Assembly: GCF_000317535.1 (NCBI RefSeq)
Contig: NC_019757.1
Location: 2,248,501-2,312,500, forward strand
Reading direction: 5' to 3'
Source of the DNA: Cylindrospermum stagnale PCC 7417
GTDB taxonomy: Bacteria; Cyanobacteriota; Cyanobacteriia; Cyanobacteriales; Nostocaceae
DNA: 64,000 nucleotides
Position numbers and translations under genes: made by a program. The notes beneath the pieces are model-generated. The model ran no database searches, was not told the origin of the DNA, and was given only the letters and a program-made list of their open reading frames with translations. This document shows positions 36,159-45,813 of the stretch, in pieces. The first letter of the stretch is position 1. Each line of letters begins with the position of its first letter.

Positions 36159-37589
36159 GTGAGTCCTGGATTTGATTACGATTTAGTGATTATAGGCGCT
36201 GGCGTAGGCGGCCATGGCGCAGCTTTACACGCTGTAAGCTGCGGACTGAAAACAGCGATTATTGAAGCAGCAGACATGGGGGGAACCTGTGTTAATCGGG
36301 GCTGCATTCCTTCTAAAGCACTGCTGGCGGCATCTGGACGTGTGCGGGAGTTACGCAATGCCCACCACCTCAAGTCGCTAGGAATTCAAGTCGGTAGTGT
36401 GGAATTTGATCGCCAAGCGATCGCCAATCATGCAGGCAATCTCGTCTCAAAAATTCAAGGCGACTTAACCAACAGCCTCAAACGTTTGGGAGTCGATATT
36501 ATCCGGGGTTGGGGGAAAGTAGCTGGGTCCCAAAAAGTCACCATCACTACAGACAACAAAGAAAAAACCATTACAGCCAAAGACATAATCCTTTCACCCG
36601 GTTCTGTCCCCTTCGTTCCCCCAGGAATTGAAGTAGACGGCAAAACTGTCTTCACCAGCGACCAAGGTGTAAAGTTGGAATCTCTACCAAACTGGGTAGC
36701 AATTATTGGCAGTGGTTACATCGGCTTGGAATTTTCTGATATTTACTCAGCTTTGGGCTGTGAAATCACGATGATTGAAGCCCTAGATCAGTTAATGCCA
36801 GGATTTGACCGCGATATTGCCAAACTTGCCGAACGGGTGCTGATTACCTCCCGCGACATCGAAACCAAAGTCGGGATCTACGCCAAACGAATTATTCCCG
36901 GTTCACCAGTGGTAATCGAGTTGGCAAATTTCCAAACCAAAGAAGATGTCGAAGTTTTGGAAGTGGATGCTTGCCTAGTCGCCACAGGACGCATCCCCGC
37001 TACCCAAAATCTTGGTTTAGATTCTGTGGGCGTAGAACTTGACCGTCGGAATTATATCCCTGTTAACGACAGCATGGCAGTGCTGTCAGCAGGTGAAATC
37101 GTACCCCATCTCTGGGCAATTGGCGATGCTAATGGCAAAATGATGCTAGCTCACGCCGCCTCGGCCCAAGGCATCGTTGCCGTAGACAATATCATCGGGC
37201 GGGAACGACAAATAGACTATCGCAGCATTCCAGCCGCCGCCTTTACCCACCCAGAAATCAGTTATGTAGGCTTAACAGAAACAGCAGCCAAGGAGTTGGG
37301 TTTAGCCGAGGGATTTGAAATTGCCACCAGTAAGAGTTACTTCAAAGGTAATTCCAAGGCCCTGGCAGAAAATGAAGCCGACGGTATAGCTAAGGTAATT
37401 TACCGCAAAGACACAGGCGAAGTCTTGGGCGTCCACATTTTTGGACTCCACGCCTCAGACTTAATTCACGAAGCCTCAGCAGCAATTGCCAACCGTCTAG
37501 CTGTTCACCACCTCGCCAATTTGGTTCACGCTCACCCGACACTTTCAGAAGTGCTAGACGAAGCTTATAAACGTGCTTTCGCTAGTTAG
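36159..37589 (+). CDS. lpdA: Dihydrolipoyl dehydrogenase
   Basis: 476 residues; GTG start giving [20 protein letters not shown] with the FAD-binding GxGxxG. The redox pair is C44/C49 in [14 protein letters not shown]; the NAD site is [19 protein letters not shown]; the C-terminal HAHPTLSE carries the active-site His-Glu pair. It is the E3 subunit that reoxidises lipoamide in 2-oxoacid dehydrogenase and glycine cleavage complexes. Directly followed by trpC on the same strand, an order I recall from related genomes. Confidence 0.93.
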   Translation: MSPGFDYDLVIIGAGVGGHGAALHAVSCGLKTAIIEAADMGGTCVNRGCIPSKALLAASGRVRELRNAHHLKSLGIQVGSVEFDRQAIANHAGNLVSKIQGDLTNSLKRLGVDIIRGWGKVAGSQKVTITTDNKEKTITAKDIILSPGSVPFVPPGIEVDGKTVFTSDQGVKLESLPNWVAIIGSGYIGLEFSDIYSALGCEITMIEALDQLMPGFDRDIAKLAERVLITSRDIETKVGIYAKRIIPGSPVVIELANFQTKEDVEVLEVDACLVATGRIPATQNLGLDSVGVELDRRNYIPVNDSMAVLSAGEIVPHLWAIGDANGKMMLAHAASAQGIVAVDNIIGRERQIDYRSIPAAAFTHPEISYVGLTETAAKELGLAEGFEIATSKSYFKGNSKALAENEADGIAKVIYRKDTGEVLGVHIFGLHASDLIHEASAAIANRLAVHHLANLVHAHPTLSEVLDEAYKRAFAS

Positions 37590-37709
37590 TCATTAGTCAT
37601 TAGTCATTTGTCCTTAGTTAATAAAACCCTGACAAATGACTCTTGACTCTTGACTCTTGACTGCTGACTAATGACTAATGACTAATAACTAATAACTAAT
37701 AACTAAATT
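37590..37709. repeat. Heptamer repeat arrays in inverted orientation between lpdA and trpC
   Basis: TTAGTCA units at about 37587-37620 face TGACTAA and TAATAAC type units at about 37640-37703, with TGACTCT units between. The transcript could fold into a long hairpin. Typical heterocystous STRR sequence; it fills the whole spacer between the two genes. Confidence 0.8.
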
Positions 37710-38609
37710 ATGCAAATCCGTCGTCGTTCGCCGAGCCAAGCTATTGATGTTTCCATATTGCGCTATCAGATTGCCCTGCCAGATTCAGCACCCAGAAATA
37801 TTTTGGAAGAAATTGTGTGGCAAAAAGAAATAGAAGTTGCCCAAATGCGGGAAAAGCTGCCTTTGCATGAATTACAGAAAAAGTTACCCTCAGCACCACC
37901 AACCCGTGATTTTGTGGCGGCTCTACGTCCAGGTAAAACCAAACCAGCGCTGATTGCAGAAGTGAAAAAAGCTTCTCCCAGCAAAGGGATTTTCCGCCCA
38001 GATTTTGACCCAGTAGCGATCGCTTTATCCTACCAACAAGGTGGCGCCAGTTGTCTCTCCGTACTGACAGATGTCAAATTCTTTCAAGGTAGCTTTGAAA
38101 ACTTATCCCTAGTTCGCGCTGCCGTAGATTTGCCCCTACTGTGTAAAGATTTTGTCATCTATCCTTACCAGATGTATTGGGCGCGAATTCATGGTGCAGA
38201 TGCCGTTTTGTTAATTGCAGCCATCCTCAGCGATCAAGATTTGCAGTACTTCGTCAAAATTGCCAACAAACTAAACATGGCTTCGTTGATTGAAGTCCAC
38301 AGCTTGGCAGAACTTGACCGAGTATTAGCCTTAGATGGTGTCTCTTTAGTGGGAATCAATAATCGCAACTTAGAAGATTTCTCAGTTGACTTGCAAACTA
38401 CTTGTCAACTACTCGCCGATAGGAATAAACAGTTGCAAGAACGCAACATTTTAGTAGTTAGTGAGTCAGGACTGCATCACCCAGAAGATATCAATTTAGT
38501 AGACAAAGCAGGTGCATCCGCTGTACTTATTGGTGAATCCTTAGTAAAACAACCAGACCCCAGCGTAGGGATTACTAATCTCTTCGGCAAATCTTCTTCC
38601 CCTGCTTAA
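37710..38609 (+). CDS. trpC: Indole-3-glycerol phosphate synthase
   Basis: 299 residues. After a cyanobacterial-type N-terminal extension ([14 protein letters not shown]) come the barrel motifs [50 protein letters not shown] and VSESGL. It closes the indole ring in tryptophan synthesis. trpB is in the same window but on the other strand about 16 kb away. Confidence 0.95.
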   Translation: MQIRRRSPSQAIDVSILRYQIALPDSAPRNILEEIVWQKEIEVAQMREKLPLHELQKKLPSAPPTRDFVAALRPGKTKPALIAEVKKASPSKGIFRPDFDPVAIALSYQQGGASCLSVLTDVKFFQGSFENLSLVRAAVDLPLLCKDFVIYPYQMYWARIHGADAVLLIAAILSDQDLQYFVKIANKLNMASLIEVHSLAELDRVLALDGVSLVGINNRNLEDFSVDLQTTCQLLADRNKQLQERNILVVSESGLHHPEDINLVDKAGASAVLIGESLVKQPDPSVGITNLFGKSSSPA

Positions 38610-38716
38610 GCCCCGCTATCAGCAATAATTTTTTTCCTGTGTGACAATTCATTTGGCAGGAGATAAACTCTGACTAAGACAAAATCCCCTTTCTTTGAAA
38701 TCTCTTTCTTAACTTC

Positions 38717-38968
38717 ATGGAGCAAATCCCTTTACCTTCACCTATCCACTACGAACTTATACTTCAACTCTTAGAAAGACAAACCATGTTAGCAGTAGGT
38801 CAAAATCCAGATTTACGGCATCAGGTGAATCAGCTAATTATCACCATGCGAAAAGCTGCGGTGCAACAAAAGCGACTAGAAGAAATTTGCCAGGGTTCCT
38901 CCATGACAGTTGACCATCGTTGGTCGATTAACCATCACAAGGCAGAAAAAGTCATTACCCCCGATTGA
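38717..38968 (+). CDS. Small conserved cyanobacterial protein (DUF5340-like)
   Basis: 83 residues: MEQIPLPSPIHYELILQLLE then RQTMLAVGQNPDLRHQVNQL and IITMRKAAVQQKRLEE, a helical protein. The PLPSPIHYELxLQLLERQT start recalls DUF5340, found only in cyanobacteria, function unknown. The C-terminal 25 residues look variable. Confidence 0.6.
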   Translation: MEQIPLPSPIHYELILQLLERQTMLAVGQNPDLRHQVNQLIITMRKAAVQQKRLEEICQGSSMTVDHRWSINHHKAEKVITPD

Positions 38969-39438
38969 TTTTGCACCTTTTTGTCAGGGGTTCAACGGCA
39001 TCTGCGTTCCCGTGAGTGGCAATCAGCAACTCAACCAACGTTGGCTAAAGTTGCTTTGATTGTTTCATTACTTAGCTAAATATACTGTTTATATAGATAA
39101 TATTTATACGGATTATCACCGAGCCAGAAATTAGGACTTACCCATCAAAGACGAATCTAGTCGGCAATTCCTGAATCTAGGGGAAATTAAAGTCGTGAAA
39201 AATTTATAATTTTATCTGGTGGGGGAAGTTTGCGTCTTCAGATAGTGCCGACAAACACGGATGTTGATACAATTTGCTAACTAATTGTACCTGTGTTCCA
39301 ATTTGTGAGATTCTAGATAGGCACTTTTTCAGAACTTTAAACAGACTGGTTAATAAATTTGATGTCTGCTACCTACTAGCCTAAATAAAACATCCCCCCG
39401 CAATTTTGACTTTTATTTGAAATTAGGACACACATAAC
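38969..39438. other. Intergenic stretch upstream of the aminotransferase gene
   Basis: 470 AT-rich bases. TTAGGACTTACCCATC at about 39130 resembles the dispersed end-like sequence at 31495. No gene, terminator or riboswitch recognised; it presumably holds the promoter of the gene at 39439. Confidence 0.4.
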
Positions 39439-40593
39439 ATGGACAATAAGCTGATGCTAATGATTCCTGGCCCCACTCCGGTGCCAGAAGCTGCCCTACT
39501 GGCATTAGCCAAACACCCGATTGGACACCGCACCAGTGAATTTAGCAACATAATGGCGGAGGTGACAGAAAACCTCAAATGGTTGCACCAAACTCAACAT
39601 GATGTACAGATGCTGAATGTCAGCGGTACCGGTGCTGTGGAAGCTGGGATAATTAATTTTCTCTCTCCAGGCGATCGCATTTTAGTTGGTTCTAACGGTA
39701 AGTTTGGTGAACGCTGGGTAGAAGTTGGTGAAGCCTTTGGTTTGAATGTCGAAACAGTGACGGCTGAATGGGGAAAACCCTTAGACCCAGCGCAGTTCGC
39801 CGAAAAACTAGCAGCTGATAAAGATAAGCAAATCAAAGCCGTGATCATCACCCACAGCGAAACCTCAACAGGTGTGATCAATGACCTGGAAGCAATCAAC
39901 CGCCACGTCAAAGCCCACGGTGAAGCCCTAATAATTGTTGACGCTGTCACTAGCTTGGGTGCGTTTAACGTGCCTGTGGATGCTTGGGGTTTAGATGTCG
40001 TCGCCTCTGGTTCCCAAAAAGGCTACATGATACCCCCTGGATTGGGCTTTGTTTCTGTCAGCCCCAAAGCTTGGGAAGCTTACAAAACTGCAAAGTTGCC
40101 GAAATATTATCTAGATTTAGGCAAATACCGCAAAGCCACACCAAAAAATACTACCCCCTTTACACCACCAGTCAACTTGATCGTAGCGCTGCACACCACC
40201 TTAGGCATGATGAAAGCTGAAGGTTTGGAGTCAATATTTACTCGCCACCAGCGACTTAAGAATGCTACCCGCGCCGGGATTCAAGGGATGAATTTGCCCT
40301 TGTTTGCCGCAGATGATGCCGCCAGTCCAGCAATTACCGCTGTCGCACCCCAAGGAATCGAATCAGATAAGATTCGGTCGTTGATGAAAAAACGCTTTGA
40401 TATTGCCCTCGCCGGCGGTCAAGACCATTTGTCAAACAAGATTTTCCGCATTGGTCACTTGGGTTTTGTGAGCGATCGCGATATCCTAAGCTGCATAGCA
40501 TCCCTAGAAGTAGTCCTTTTAGAACTTGGCTATGAAGGCTTCACCCCTGGAGGTGGTGTAGCAGCAGCAGCTAGAGTATTGAGTCAGTCCTGA
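39439..40593 (+). CDS. Class V PLP aminotransferase (alanine/serine-glyoxylate type)
   Basis: 384 residues. MIPGPTPVPEAALLALAKHP and the TSEF segment start the family pattern; D168 lies in LIIVDAVTSLGAF and the PLP lysine K194 in ASGSQKGYMIPPG. The family transfers the amino group of alanine or serine to glyoxylate, consistent with photorespiratory glyoxylate use in cyanobacteria; the exact donor cannot be told. Relatives have been annotated as the soluble hydrogenase 42 kDa subunit, which this sequence does not support. Confidence 0.88.
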   Translation: MDNKLMLMIPGPTPVPEAALLALAKHPIGHRTSEFSNIMAEVTENLKWLHQTQHDVQMLNVSGTGAVEAGIINFLSPGDRILVGSNGKFGERWVEVGEAFGLNVETVTAEWGKPLDPAQFAEKLAADKDKQIKAVIITHSETSTGVINDLEAINRHVKAHGEALIIVDAVTSLGAFNVPVDAWGLDVVASGSQKGYMIPPGLGFVSVSPKAWEAYKTAKLPKYYLDLGKYRKATPKNTTPFTPPVNLIVALHTTLGMMKAEGLESIFTRHQRLKNATRAGIQGMNLPLFAADDAASPAITAVAPQGIESDKIRSLMKKRFDIALAGGQDHLSNKIFRIGHLGFVSDRDILSCIASLEVVLLELGYEGFTPGGGVAAAARVLSQS

Positions 40594-40604
40594 GTATTCT
40601 TGAC

Positions 40605-40664
40605 AATCCCCTGCCTGGGTAAGTTTTACTTCGCTCACTTACTCACTCCGAAAGGCAGGGGATT
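40605..40664. repeat. Inverted repeat (11-base perfect arms) after the aminotransferase gene
   Basis: AATCCCCTGCC at 40605-40615 pairs with GGCAGGGGATT at 40654-40664, with a 38-base loop holding a smaller AAGT/ACTT symmetry. Could end transcription of the aminotransferase gene, or be a dispersed element; no T-run follows. Confidence 0.6.
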
Positions 40665-40802
40665 CTAGATTCTTCCTAGTTATTAAGTAGGTGGGCTGAA
40701 TTAAATATAAAACCACTGTAGGGTGTATTAGTAATAAATAGTAATGCAATTGCGAATAATTACGTAAAAAGTAACACCAACTACACTATCTTCGCTAAAC
40801 GG

Positions 40803-42044
40803 TTGGGCGCTAAATCAGTTACAGCACTTCCTCCTGTTATCAGGTACATTTTTCATCACCAAGCCTGTAGGGGCGGGGTTTCCCCGCCCTCGATTGTATT
40901 GCATTCGACCGGGAACCGCTGTATTTGCGATCGCCAAGGAATTTGTACTCATATTCCCCAAGCAGAAAATCCAGAACTTGCAAGCAAAAATCAAAAAAAT
41001 CTGTGCGCTGTAGCACTACCAACTCGTCAGCAACAGGATTTACTTTGGGTTTGGCCAGATGCCAAATCAAGCCAACAAGCTATCGATACACCATTACCTT
41101 TGTCATCCCAAGTAGATGCAAGCAAAGGGTTTGTTTGGTCTTCTTTTGTACGGGATTTAGAATATGATTGGCAAACTCTTGTAGAAAATGTGGCAGATCC
41201 TAGCCATGTTCCTTTTTCTCATCACCGCGTGCAGGGCGATGTCTAACGACAAGCCGCTTTGCGTCTACGCAAACAAGCAAGACCAATCCCGCTCAAAATT
41301 GTGCAATCAACACCTAATTTGATTGAAGCGACTACAGAAGAAGGTTTACAAAGAACAATCACTTTTGAACCACCTTGTCGCTTGGAGTATGCGATTGGTT
41401 TAGGCAATGATGGCAAACAAGTGGGGCTTGTCACCTACTGTATACCTGTATCTCCAGGTAAGTCCAGAATTGTCGTTCATTTTACCCGTAACTTTGCCAA
41501 AACACTCCATTATTTCACACCCCGTTGGTGGGGTCACCTCAGCGAACGCAATCTGGTTCTCGATGGAGATATGGTTCTTCTACAGCAGCAAGAATATTTT
41601 CTCCAACAAACACAATCTACTGAAAGCTGGAAAACTGCCTATCAGCTACCTACAAGTGCAGACCGTTTAGTAATAGAGTTTAGGAATTGGTTTGATCGCT
41701 ATTGTCACGGACAACTACCTTGGAGCGAAGTTGGAATCAATGTTCCACCAACACGTAATATCAATAGCGATCGCCAACAAATCCTTGATCGCTACAAACA
41801 ACACACCCAGCATTGTCATAGCTGTCGAGAAGCACTTTTGATTGTGCAACGCTTGCAAGCAGCGCTTTTAATCTACTTTGTGATTACTGTTTGCGCTGTT
41901 GCTCTCCTTCCCGATGGATTAAAACTTCGGCTGGGTTTACCCTTAATTGCGATCGCGCTACTAGGTCTAGGAGCTTACGGTTGTCTAAGATTCTGGCTTA
42001 GTCCGAGATTTTACTTTGTGGACTATATTCATGCACACAAATAG
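40803..42044 (+). pseudogene. Disrupted Rieske oxygenase gene of the pheophorbide a oxygenase family
   Basis: One frame runs through, broken by TAA 41244-41246. Recognisable homology begins near 40914 inside the Rieske domain (CICDRQGICTHIPQAENPE), so the first cluster ligands and the N-terminus are missing; the 5' end carries a palindromic GGGCGGGGTTTCCCCGCCC repeat at about 40870. WQTLVENVADPSHVPFSHH supplies the mononuclear iron site. The stop falls in a short GCGATGTCTAACGACAAGCC repeat-like insertion, after which RPIPLKIV continues. The C-terminus keeps CHSCR (CxxC), two membrane helices and FYFVDYIHAH, all typical of PAO/PTC52/TIC55-like proteins. Probably inactive. Confidence 0.75.
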
Positions 42045-42378
42045 AGGCAACTTTCAAGCATTTCTGCGCTAGTGTAGGTTCAAATAGTGTAGATATATAC
42101 ATTTGCGTGACCAAATGGCTGATGCTTACTAATTTCCGCGATTAGCCTTGTGAGCTTTATCACAATAGCCCCTCACTTTTCAAACATCCTCTAATAGCTT
42201 CTTCAATATTGTAAATTCCTCAAGAATATTAAAAGAGCGAGTAGACTTAACAACTCGCTCTTTTGATTTGAATGAAAATGCGTAGAATCCGCCAGAGTCA
42301 GTTTTCTGATCTATCAACCTTTGCAGAAGGTAGAGTCGATTTGACATACCTCAATTCTCCTGAAAGAGCCACTCATAA
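42045..42378. other. Intergenic stretch containing a bidirectional terminator
   Basis: 334 bases between the Rieske pseudogene and the DUF2949 gene, which converge. The only structure seen is the perfect hairpin at 42231-42264. Confidence 0.5.
42231..42264. terminator. Rho-independent terminator, usable in both directions
   Basis: AAAAGAGCGAG at 42231-42241 pairs perfectly with CTCGCTCTTTT at 42254-42264 across a 12-base loop, with a T-run on each strand. It lies between convergent units, as expected. Confidence 0.85.
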
Positions 42379-42570
42379 CTATGCCGTCTCCAGCCAATCA
42401 TAGATTTGTCCTAACTGATCTAGAGTAATCAATCCATACTGCCAAAGAATTATAGCTAAAGAACCTGGATCTTGTTCGCGATGGCGCAGCGCCACGGAAA
42501 GGGACGCCGCAGAAATTGCCAAATCTTCCTGCAAAAAATGAATTAGTCGAGAATATCTTGATGGTGCCAT
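42379..42570 (-). CDS. Small conserved cyanobacterial protein (DUF2949)
   Basis: 63 residues from the ATG at 42570, chosen over the upstream codon at 42618 because GGAGGTGAG lies just before it and MAPSRYSRLIHFLQEDLA is the family start. ALRHREQDPGSLAIILWQYG and LITLDQLGQIYDWLE match DUF2949, small helical proteins limited to cyanobacteria with no known function. Confidence 0.75.
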   Translation of the reverse strand: MAPSRYSRLIHFLQEDLAISAASLSVALRHREQDPGSLAIILWQYGLITLDQLGQIYDWLETA

Positions 42571-43096
42571 TTGTTTCTCACCTCCTTGGGTAGAGTGTAT
42601 TATCATATATCGGTTCACCCTTTCTCAGTAGTCTGTAGCCAGTATTTTATGTGTCACTGGGCTGGTAGCAAATAAACCGAGCAGTACCTTTGTTGGTTAT
42701 GCCTCTAAAAAAGCCTTCCCTTAAAGGTTTTGGGCAATAGAAGCTGCCTTCTCTCCTTGTCTGCTCTGATCTTCAAAAGCACATTTTTCTTGTTAAATTA
42801 GCTTCATCCCTGTTTACTTTCGATGCCTAATTTAATTACACATTCAGTAACAAAGATTCCATAGCTTATACTCCCCTATCAACGACTATTTACACGTACG
42901 CCAAAAGGAGGATTTTTGCAACCAATCTTCAAAACAGCGACTCTACCCTGGAAACAGTAGAGCTTTGTTCTTATGAGGACTAAGGCTAAATACTAGCCTT
43001 ATAAGTGATTGTTTTACCACAATACGTGATATTTTTATTACAAATAAATCTTTATAGAGATTTTGTCAACTCTTCACAAACTCACCATTCAAGCCT
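42571..43096. other. Intergenic stretch of about 525 bases without a gene
   Basis: AT-rich on both strands. ACACGTACGCCAAAAGGAGG at about 42892 looks like a ribosome site, but the codons after it stop quickly. I see no gene, RNA or strong hairpin. Confidence 0.4.
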
Positions 43097-43627
43097 CTAG
43101 CTCCGCGAACTGCCGGAGCCTAATAACTCAATTTTGACACTATCGCCGACCTTCAAACCTAATTCGGCAGCACGTCCAGACCGCAATTCAATTACCGTAT
43201 TGATTGGTACATTGGGCCCATAAGTAGCACAGGGTTCGCTAGCGCAGGGAGGTGCCGAAGCCTGAATATACTTCACTACCCCGTTTTGGAGAAAAACCAT
43301 ATCCAGGGGCACAGGTACATTCTTCATCCAAAAGTTCACCCGTTGTGGAGAAGGGAAGGCAAACAACATTCCTCGGTCATCGGGCAAAGCTGGTCGATAC
43401 ATCAACCCCATTGCTTGTTGTTGCGGTGTTTGTGCCACTTCTAACTGAATTTTTGTCCCGTTGGGAATAGTGGCTGTAGCAGAAATTGGCAACATTTGAC
43501 CGGCGGCTACTGGTGCTTGAGTTGGCAAGTTCGGTGAGGTGATGGCAGGTTTAGCGGTGGTTGGTGGAGAACAGCCCATGAGCAAAACACTGAGCAATAT
43601 TGAGAAAAAACTTAACCAACGAAGCAT
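43097..43627 (-). CDS. DUF192 lipoprotein
   Basis: 176 residues. Lipoprotein signal (FFSILLSVLLMGC, lipobox LMGC) followed by a Pro/Thr-rich linker. The DUF192 core is GTKIQLEVAQTPQQQAMGLM, YRPALPDDRGMLFAFP, VNFWMKNVPVPLDMVFL and the GxVIEL-type end INTVIELRSGRAAELGL. The family is a small beta-barrel of unclear function, secreted or lipid-anchored. Confidence 0.85.
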   Translation of the reverse strand: MLRWLSFFSILLSVLLMGCSPPTTAKPAITSPNLPTQAPVAAGQMLPISATATIPNGTKIQLEVAQTPQQQAMGLMYRPALPDDRGMLFAFPSPQRVNFWMKNVPVPLDMVFLQNGVVKYIQASAPPCASEPCATYGPNVPINTVIELRSGRAAELGLKVGDSVKIELLGSGSSRS

Positions 43628-43748
43628 ATGATTTTAAATTTTGGAATTTAAACTTCGATTTTAGCCAATCTAAGCACGAAAACCCAGAAATAGGGGATTG
43701 TCTAAGAGGTAATTAACTTTTATTACCAATTACCAGCCACATGAACAA

Positions 43749-43771
43749 TTCCACCCCTGTCAGGGGTGGAA
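43749..43771. repeat. Short perfect hairpin (CCACCCCT/AGGGGTGG)
   Basis: TTCCACCCCT at 43749-43758 and AGGGGTGGAA at 43762-43771 with a 3-base loop. Lies just downstream of the response regulator gene. No T-run, so either a weak terminator or a dispersed repeat. Confidence 0.6.
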
Positions 43772-43802
43772 GGAGGAAAACTTCTACCATTAACCGTGAC
43801 TT

Positions 43803-44489
43803 TTAGCTTTCTCTTAAGACGTAACCTACGCCGCGCACCGTTTGAATCAGGCGCTTTTGACCTTCATCTTCGATTTTCAGGCGCAAGTAGCGAATGTACA
43901 CTTCAATCACATTCGACTCACCCATAAAGTCGTAACCCCAAACGTTTTCAAGAATTTGTTCGCGGGTTAATACTTCACGGGGATGTTCCATTAAAAACTT
44001 TAAGAGTTCAAATTCTTTCATTGTCAAGTCGATTGGCCGTCCGTTGTGTATGGCGCGGCGGGTAGCGATGTCTAAAATCAAATCACCAAAGCGTAATTGC
44101 TCAGTGGTATCGATATCGGGTTTTAAGTAGAGGCGAATCAACTTCAAGAAGTCTTCTGAACGGTAAGGCTTGAGGATGTAATCATCAGCCCCTGCTTCTA
44201 GACAAGCTACACGGTCATCAACCGTATCCCGTGCCATTAACACCAGCATAGGCTCGCGCATTCCTGTGCTTCGGAGATTTTTGCACAACGAGAGTCCTGA
44301 TTCTCCTGACAGCATTCGGTCTACAACAATTAAAGCAGGTTGGCGATCGTGGCAATATTGCAAACCGCTTGTCGCATCATGAGCCAAAATCGCATCATAG
44401 CCAGCTTCTTGCAAATCGAAAGAAAGCTGATTTGCTAAGTTATCGTCGGTTTCAATCACTAAAACACAGGGACTGTGAGCAACTGTCAT
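43803..44489 (-). CDS. nblR: OmpR-family response regulator, NblR-like
   Basis: 228 residues from ATG 44489; a longer frame from 44618 adds 43 residues unlike the family. The receiver domain starts SPCVLVIETDDN, with phosphoacceptor D57 (LIVVDRML) and K in DDYILKPYRSEDF. The C-terminal winged helix ends VEVYIRYLRLKI-like, IQTVRGVGYVLRES. SFDLQEAGYDAILAHDA and LSLCKNLR resemble NblR, which controls phycobilisome breakdown under nutrient stress. The symbol rests on this resemblance, without alignment. The cognate kinase is not nearby. Confidence 0.7.
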   Translation of the reverse strand: MTVAHSPCVLVIETDDNLANQLSFDLQEAGYDAILAHDATSGLQYCHDRQPALIVVDRMLSGESGLSLCKNLRSTGMREPMLVLMARDTVDDRVACLEAGADDYILKPYRSEDFLKLIRLYLKPDIDTTEQLRFGDLILDIATRRAIHNGRPIDLTMKEFELLKFLMEHPREVLTREQILENVWGYDFMGESNVIEVYIRYLRLKIEDEGQKRLIQTVRGVGYVLRES

Positions 44490-44799
44490 ATTAATTTGGG
44501 CTATTGGATGAGGAATTTTGGGTTGTACAGACGTTCTTGAAAAAGTCTGTACATGAGTTAGAGATGCAATTTCCGAATTTTTCGTAAATGGAGCATTCCT
44601 GTTTTTACACCCTGACATGGCTGTTTTAACACGTTCAAGCGTCAGCCATCAAAATTCCAGATATGCAATTTTAATAACTACACTCCAAATACCATTGCTC
44701 AACCGTTAATTCTGGAAGGAAATCACCAAAAAGGCACGCTAGGCAAAAGGCAAAAATCAAGATTTATTTGACCAATGAGTAATGACCGATGACCAGTGA
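44490..44799. other. Spacer between nblR-like gene and NAD kinase gene
   Basis: About 310 bases, partly the possible 5' extension of the regulator gene. AATGACCGATGACCAGTGAC at about 44775 is a degenerate heptamer repeat next to the NAD kinase stop. No gene seen. Confidence 0.4.
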
Positions 44800-45723
44800 C
44801 TAAGGTAATTCTACCGAAGTAGGTTTAGCGATGTGTGGCAGACCCCAACCTAATTTTTCGCGCAAAATTCGGTAAAACTCCGGCGATTGCAGACGAATGA
44901 ACCGGGCACTATATGGCGATCGCTCCAAATATACCCGATCTTCAGGGAAGATATAGCACCCGCCATTGCCATCCACCACCATCACCATCCTGGGGACATT
45001 GACTGGGTAGATGTTTACTGGTTCACTATCGGGAAATACCAAAGCCCTAGAAGCTAGGGAATGAGGACAAATCGGCACTAGCTGCAACGCTGGTACACCA
45101 GGGGTAACAACTGGGCCACCAGCACTCAATGAATAAGCTGTAGAACCTGTTGGCGTAGAAATAATTACACCATCCGCAGCAATATCTACTGCTGCATGAC
45201 GCCCGACAGCAATTTCAAAATGGCACATCGAGGTCAATGGTTCCCGATGCAACACCATTTCATTCAAGCACAGAGCTTCCCATAGTACTGACTCGCCCCG
45301 AAGTACTTTGACGGTGAGCATGGCGCGTTCTTCAACTTCATACTTACCCGCCATCACCTGTTCTAGGGCTTGGGGCAATTGGTTCAGGTAAGCTTCCGTC
45401 AAAAATCCCATGTGACCAGTATTCACTGTTAGCAGTGGAATACCACAGGGTGCAACCTGACGCGACGCTGCTAAAACAGTGCCGTCTCCCCCTAAGACCA
45501 CGGCAAATTCCATGTCTGAATCAAAACCGGGGGGCGTCAAACCTTCAATTGGTGTGTGGCATACAGGGCTGTCTGGATTAGCGTAGCCCAGTATCCCACC
45601 AATACTCGATGTAATACATACATTCCAACCGACAGCGGTTAGCTTGTCTTTTAACTCGATAGCGACACGACTCGCTACCGGTTTCACGTCATTGTAGATA
45701 ATGCCTACTTTCGGCACACTCAA
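44800..45723 (-). CDS. nadK: NAD kinase
   Basis: 307 residues: [20 protein letters not shown] at the N-terminus, [16 protein letters not shown] with the GGDG motif, [23 protein letters not shown] and [20 protein letters not shown]. Phosphorylates NAD to NADP. Cyanobacteria usually have two NAD kinases; this one has the longer insert after the first strand. Also known as ppnK. Confidence 0.93.
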   Translation of the reverse strand: MSVPKVGIIYNDVKPVASRVAIELKDKLTAVGWNVCITSSIGGILGYANPDSPVCHTPIEGLTPPGFDSDMEFAVVLGGDGTVLAASRQVAPCGIPLLTVNTGHMGFLTEAYLNQLPQALEQVMAGKYEVEERAMLTVKVLRGESVLWEALCLNEMVLHREPLTSMCHFEIAVGRHAAVDIAADGVIISTPTGSTAYSLSAGGPVVTPGVPALQLVPICPHSLASRALVFPDSEPVNIYPVNVPRMVMVVDGNGGCYIFPEDRVYLERSPYSARFIRLQSPEFYRILREKLGWGLPHIAKPTSVELP

Positions 45724-45813
45724 ATATCCAAATTTAGGCGATGCTTTTTATTCTGTAATCCTTACACATTTTTGACAATTATCATCAGTGAAGGATTTAT
45801 TAACTCTATTTAA

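Noticed and set aside
40803-42044. Two separate intact genes split at 41246
   Set aside because: Both parts share one frame and together make one Rieske/PAO-type protein; neither part has a proper start with the full domain.
43803-44618. Longer start of the NblR-like regulator at 44618
   Set aside because: The extra 43 residues are not typical of a receiver domain; ATG 44489 gives the usual length.
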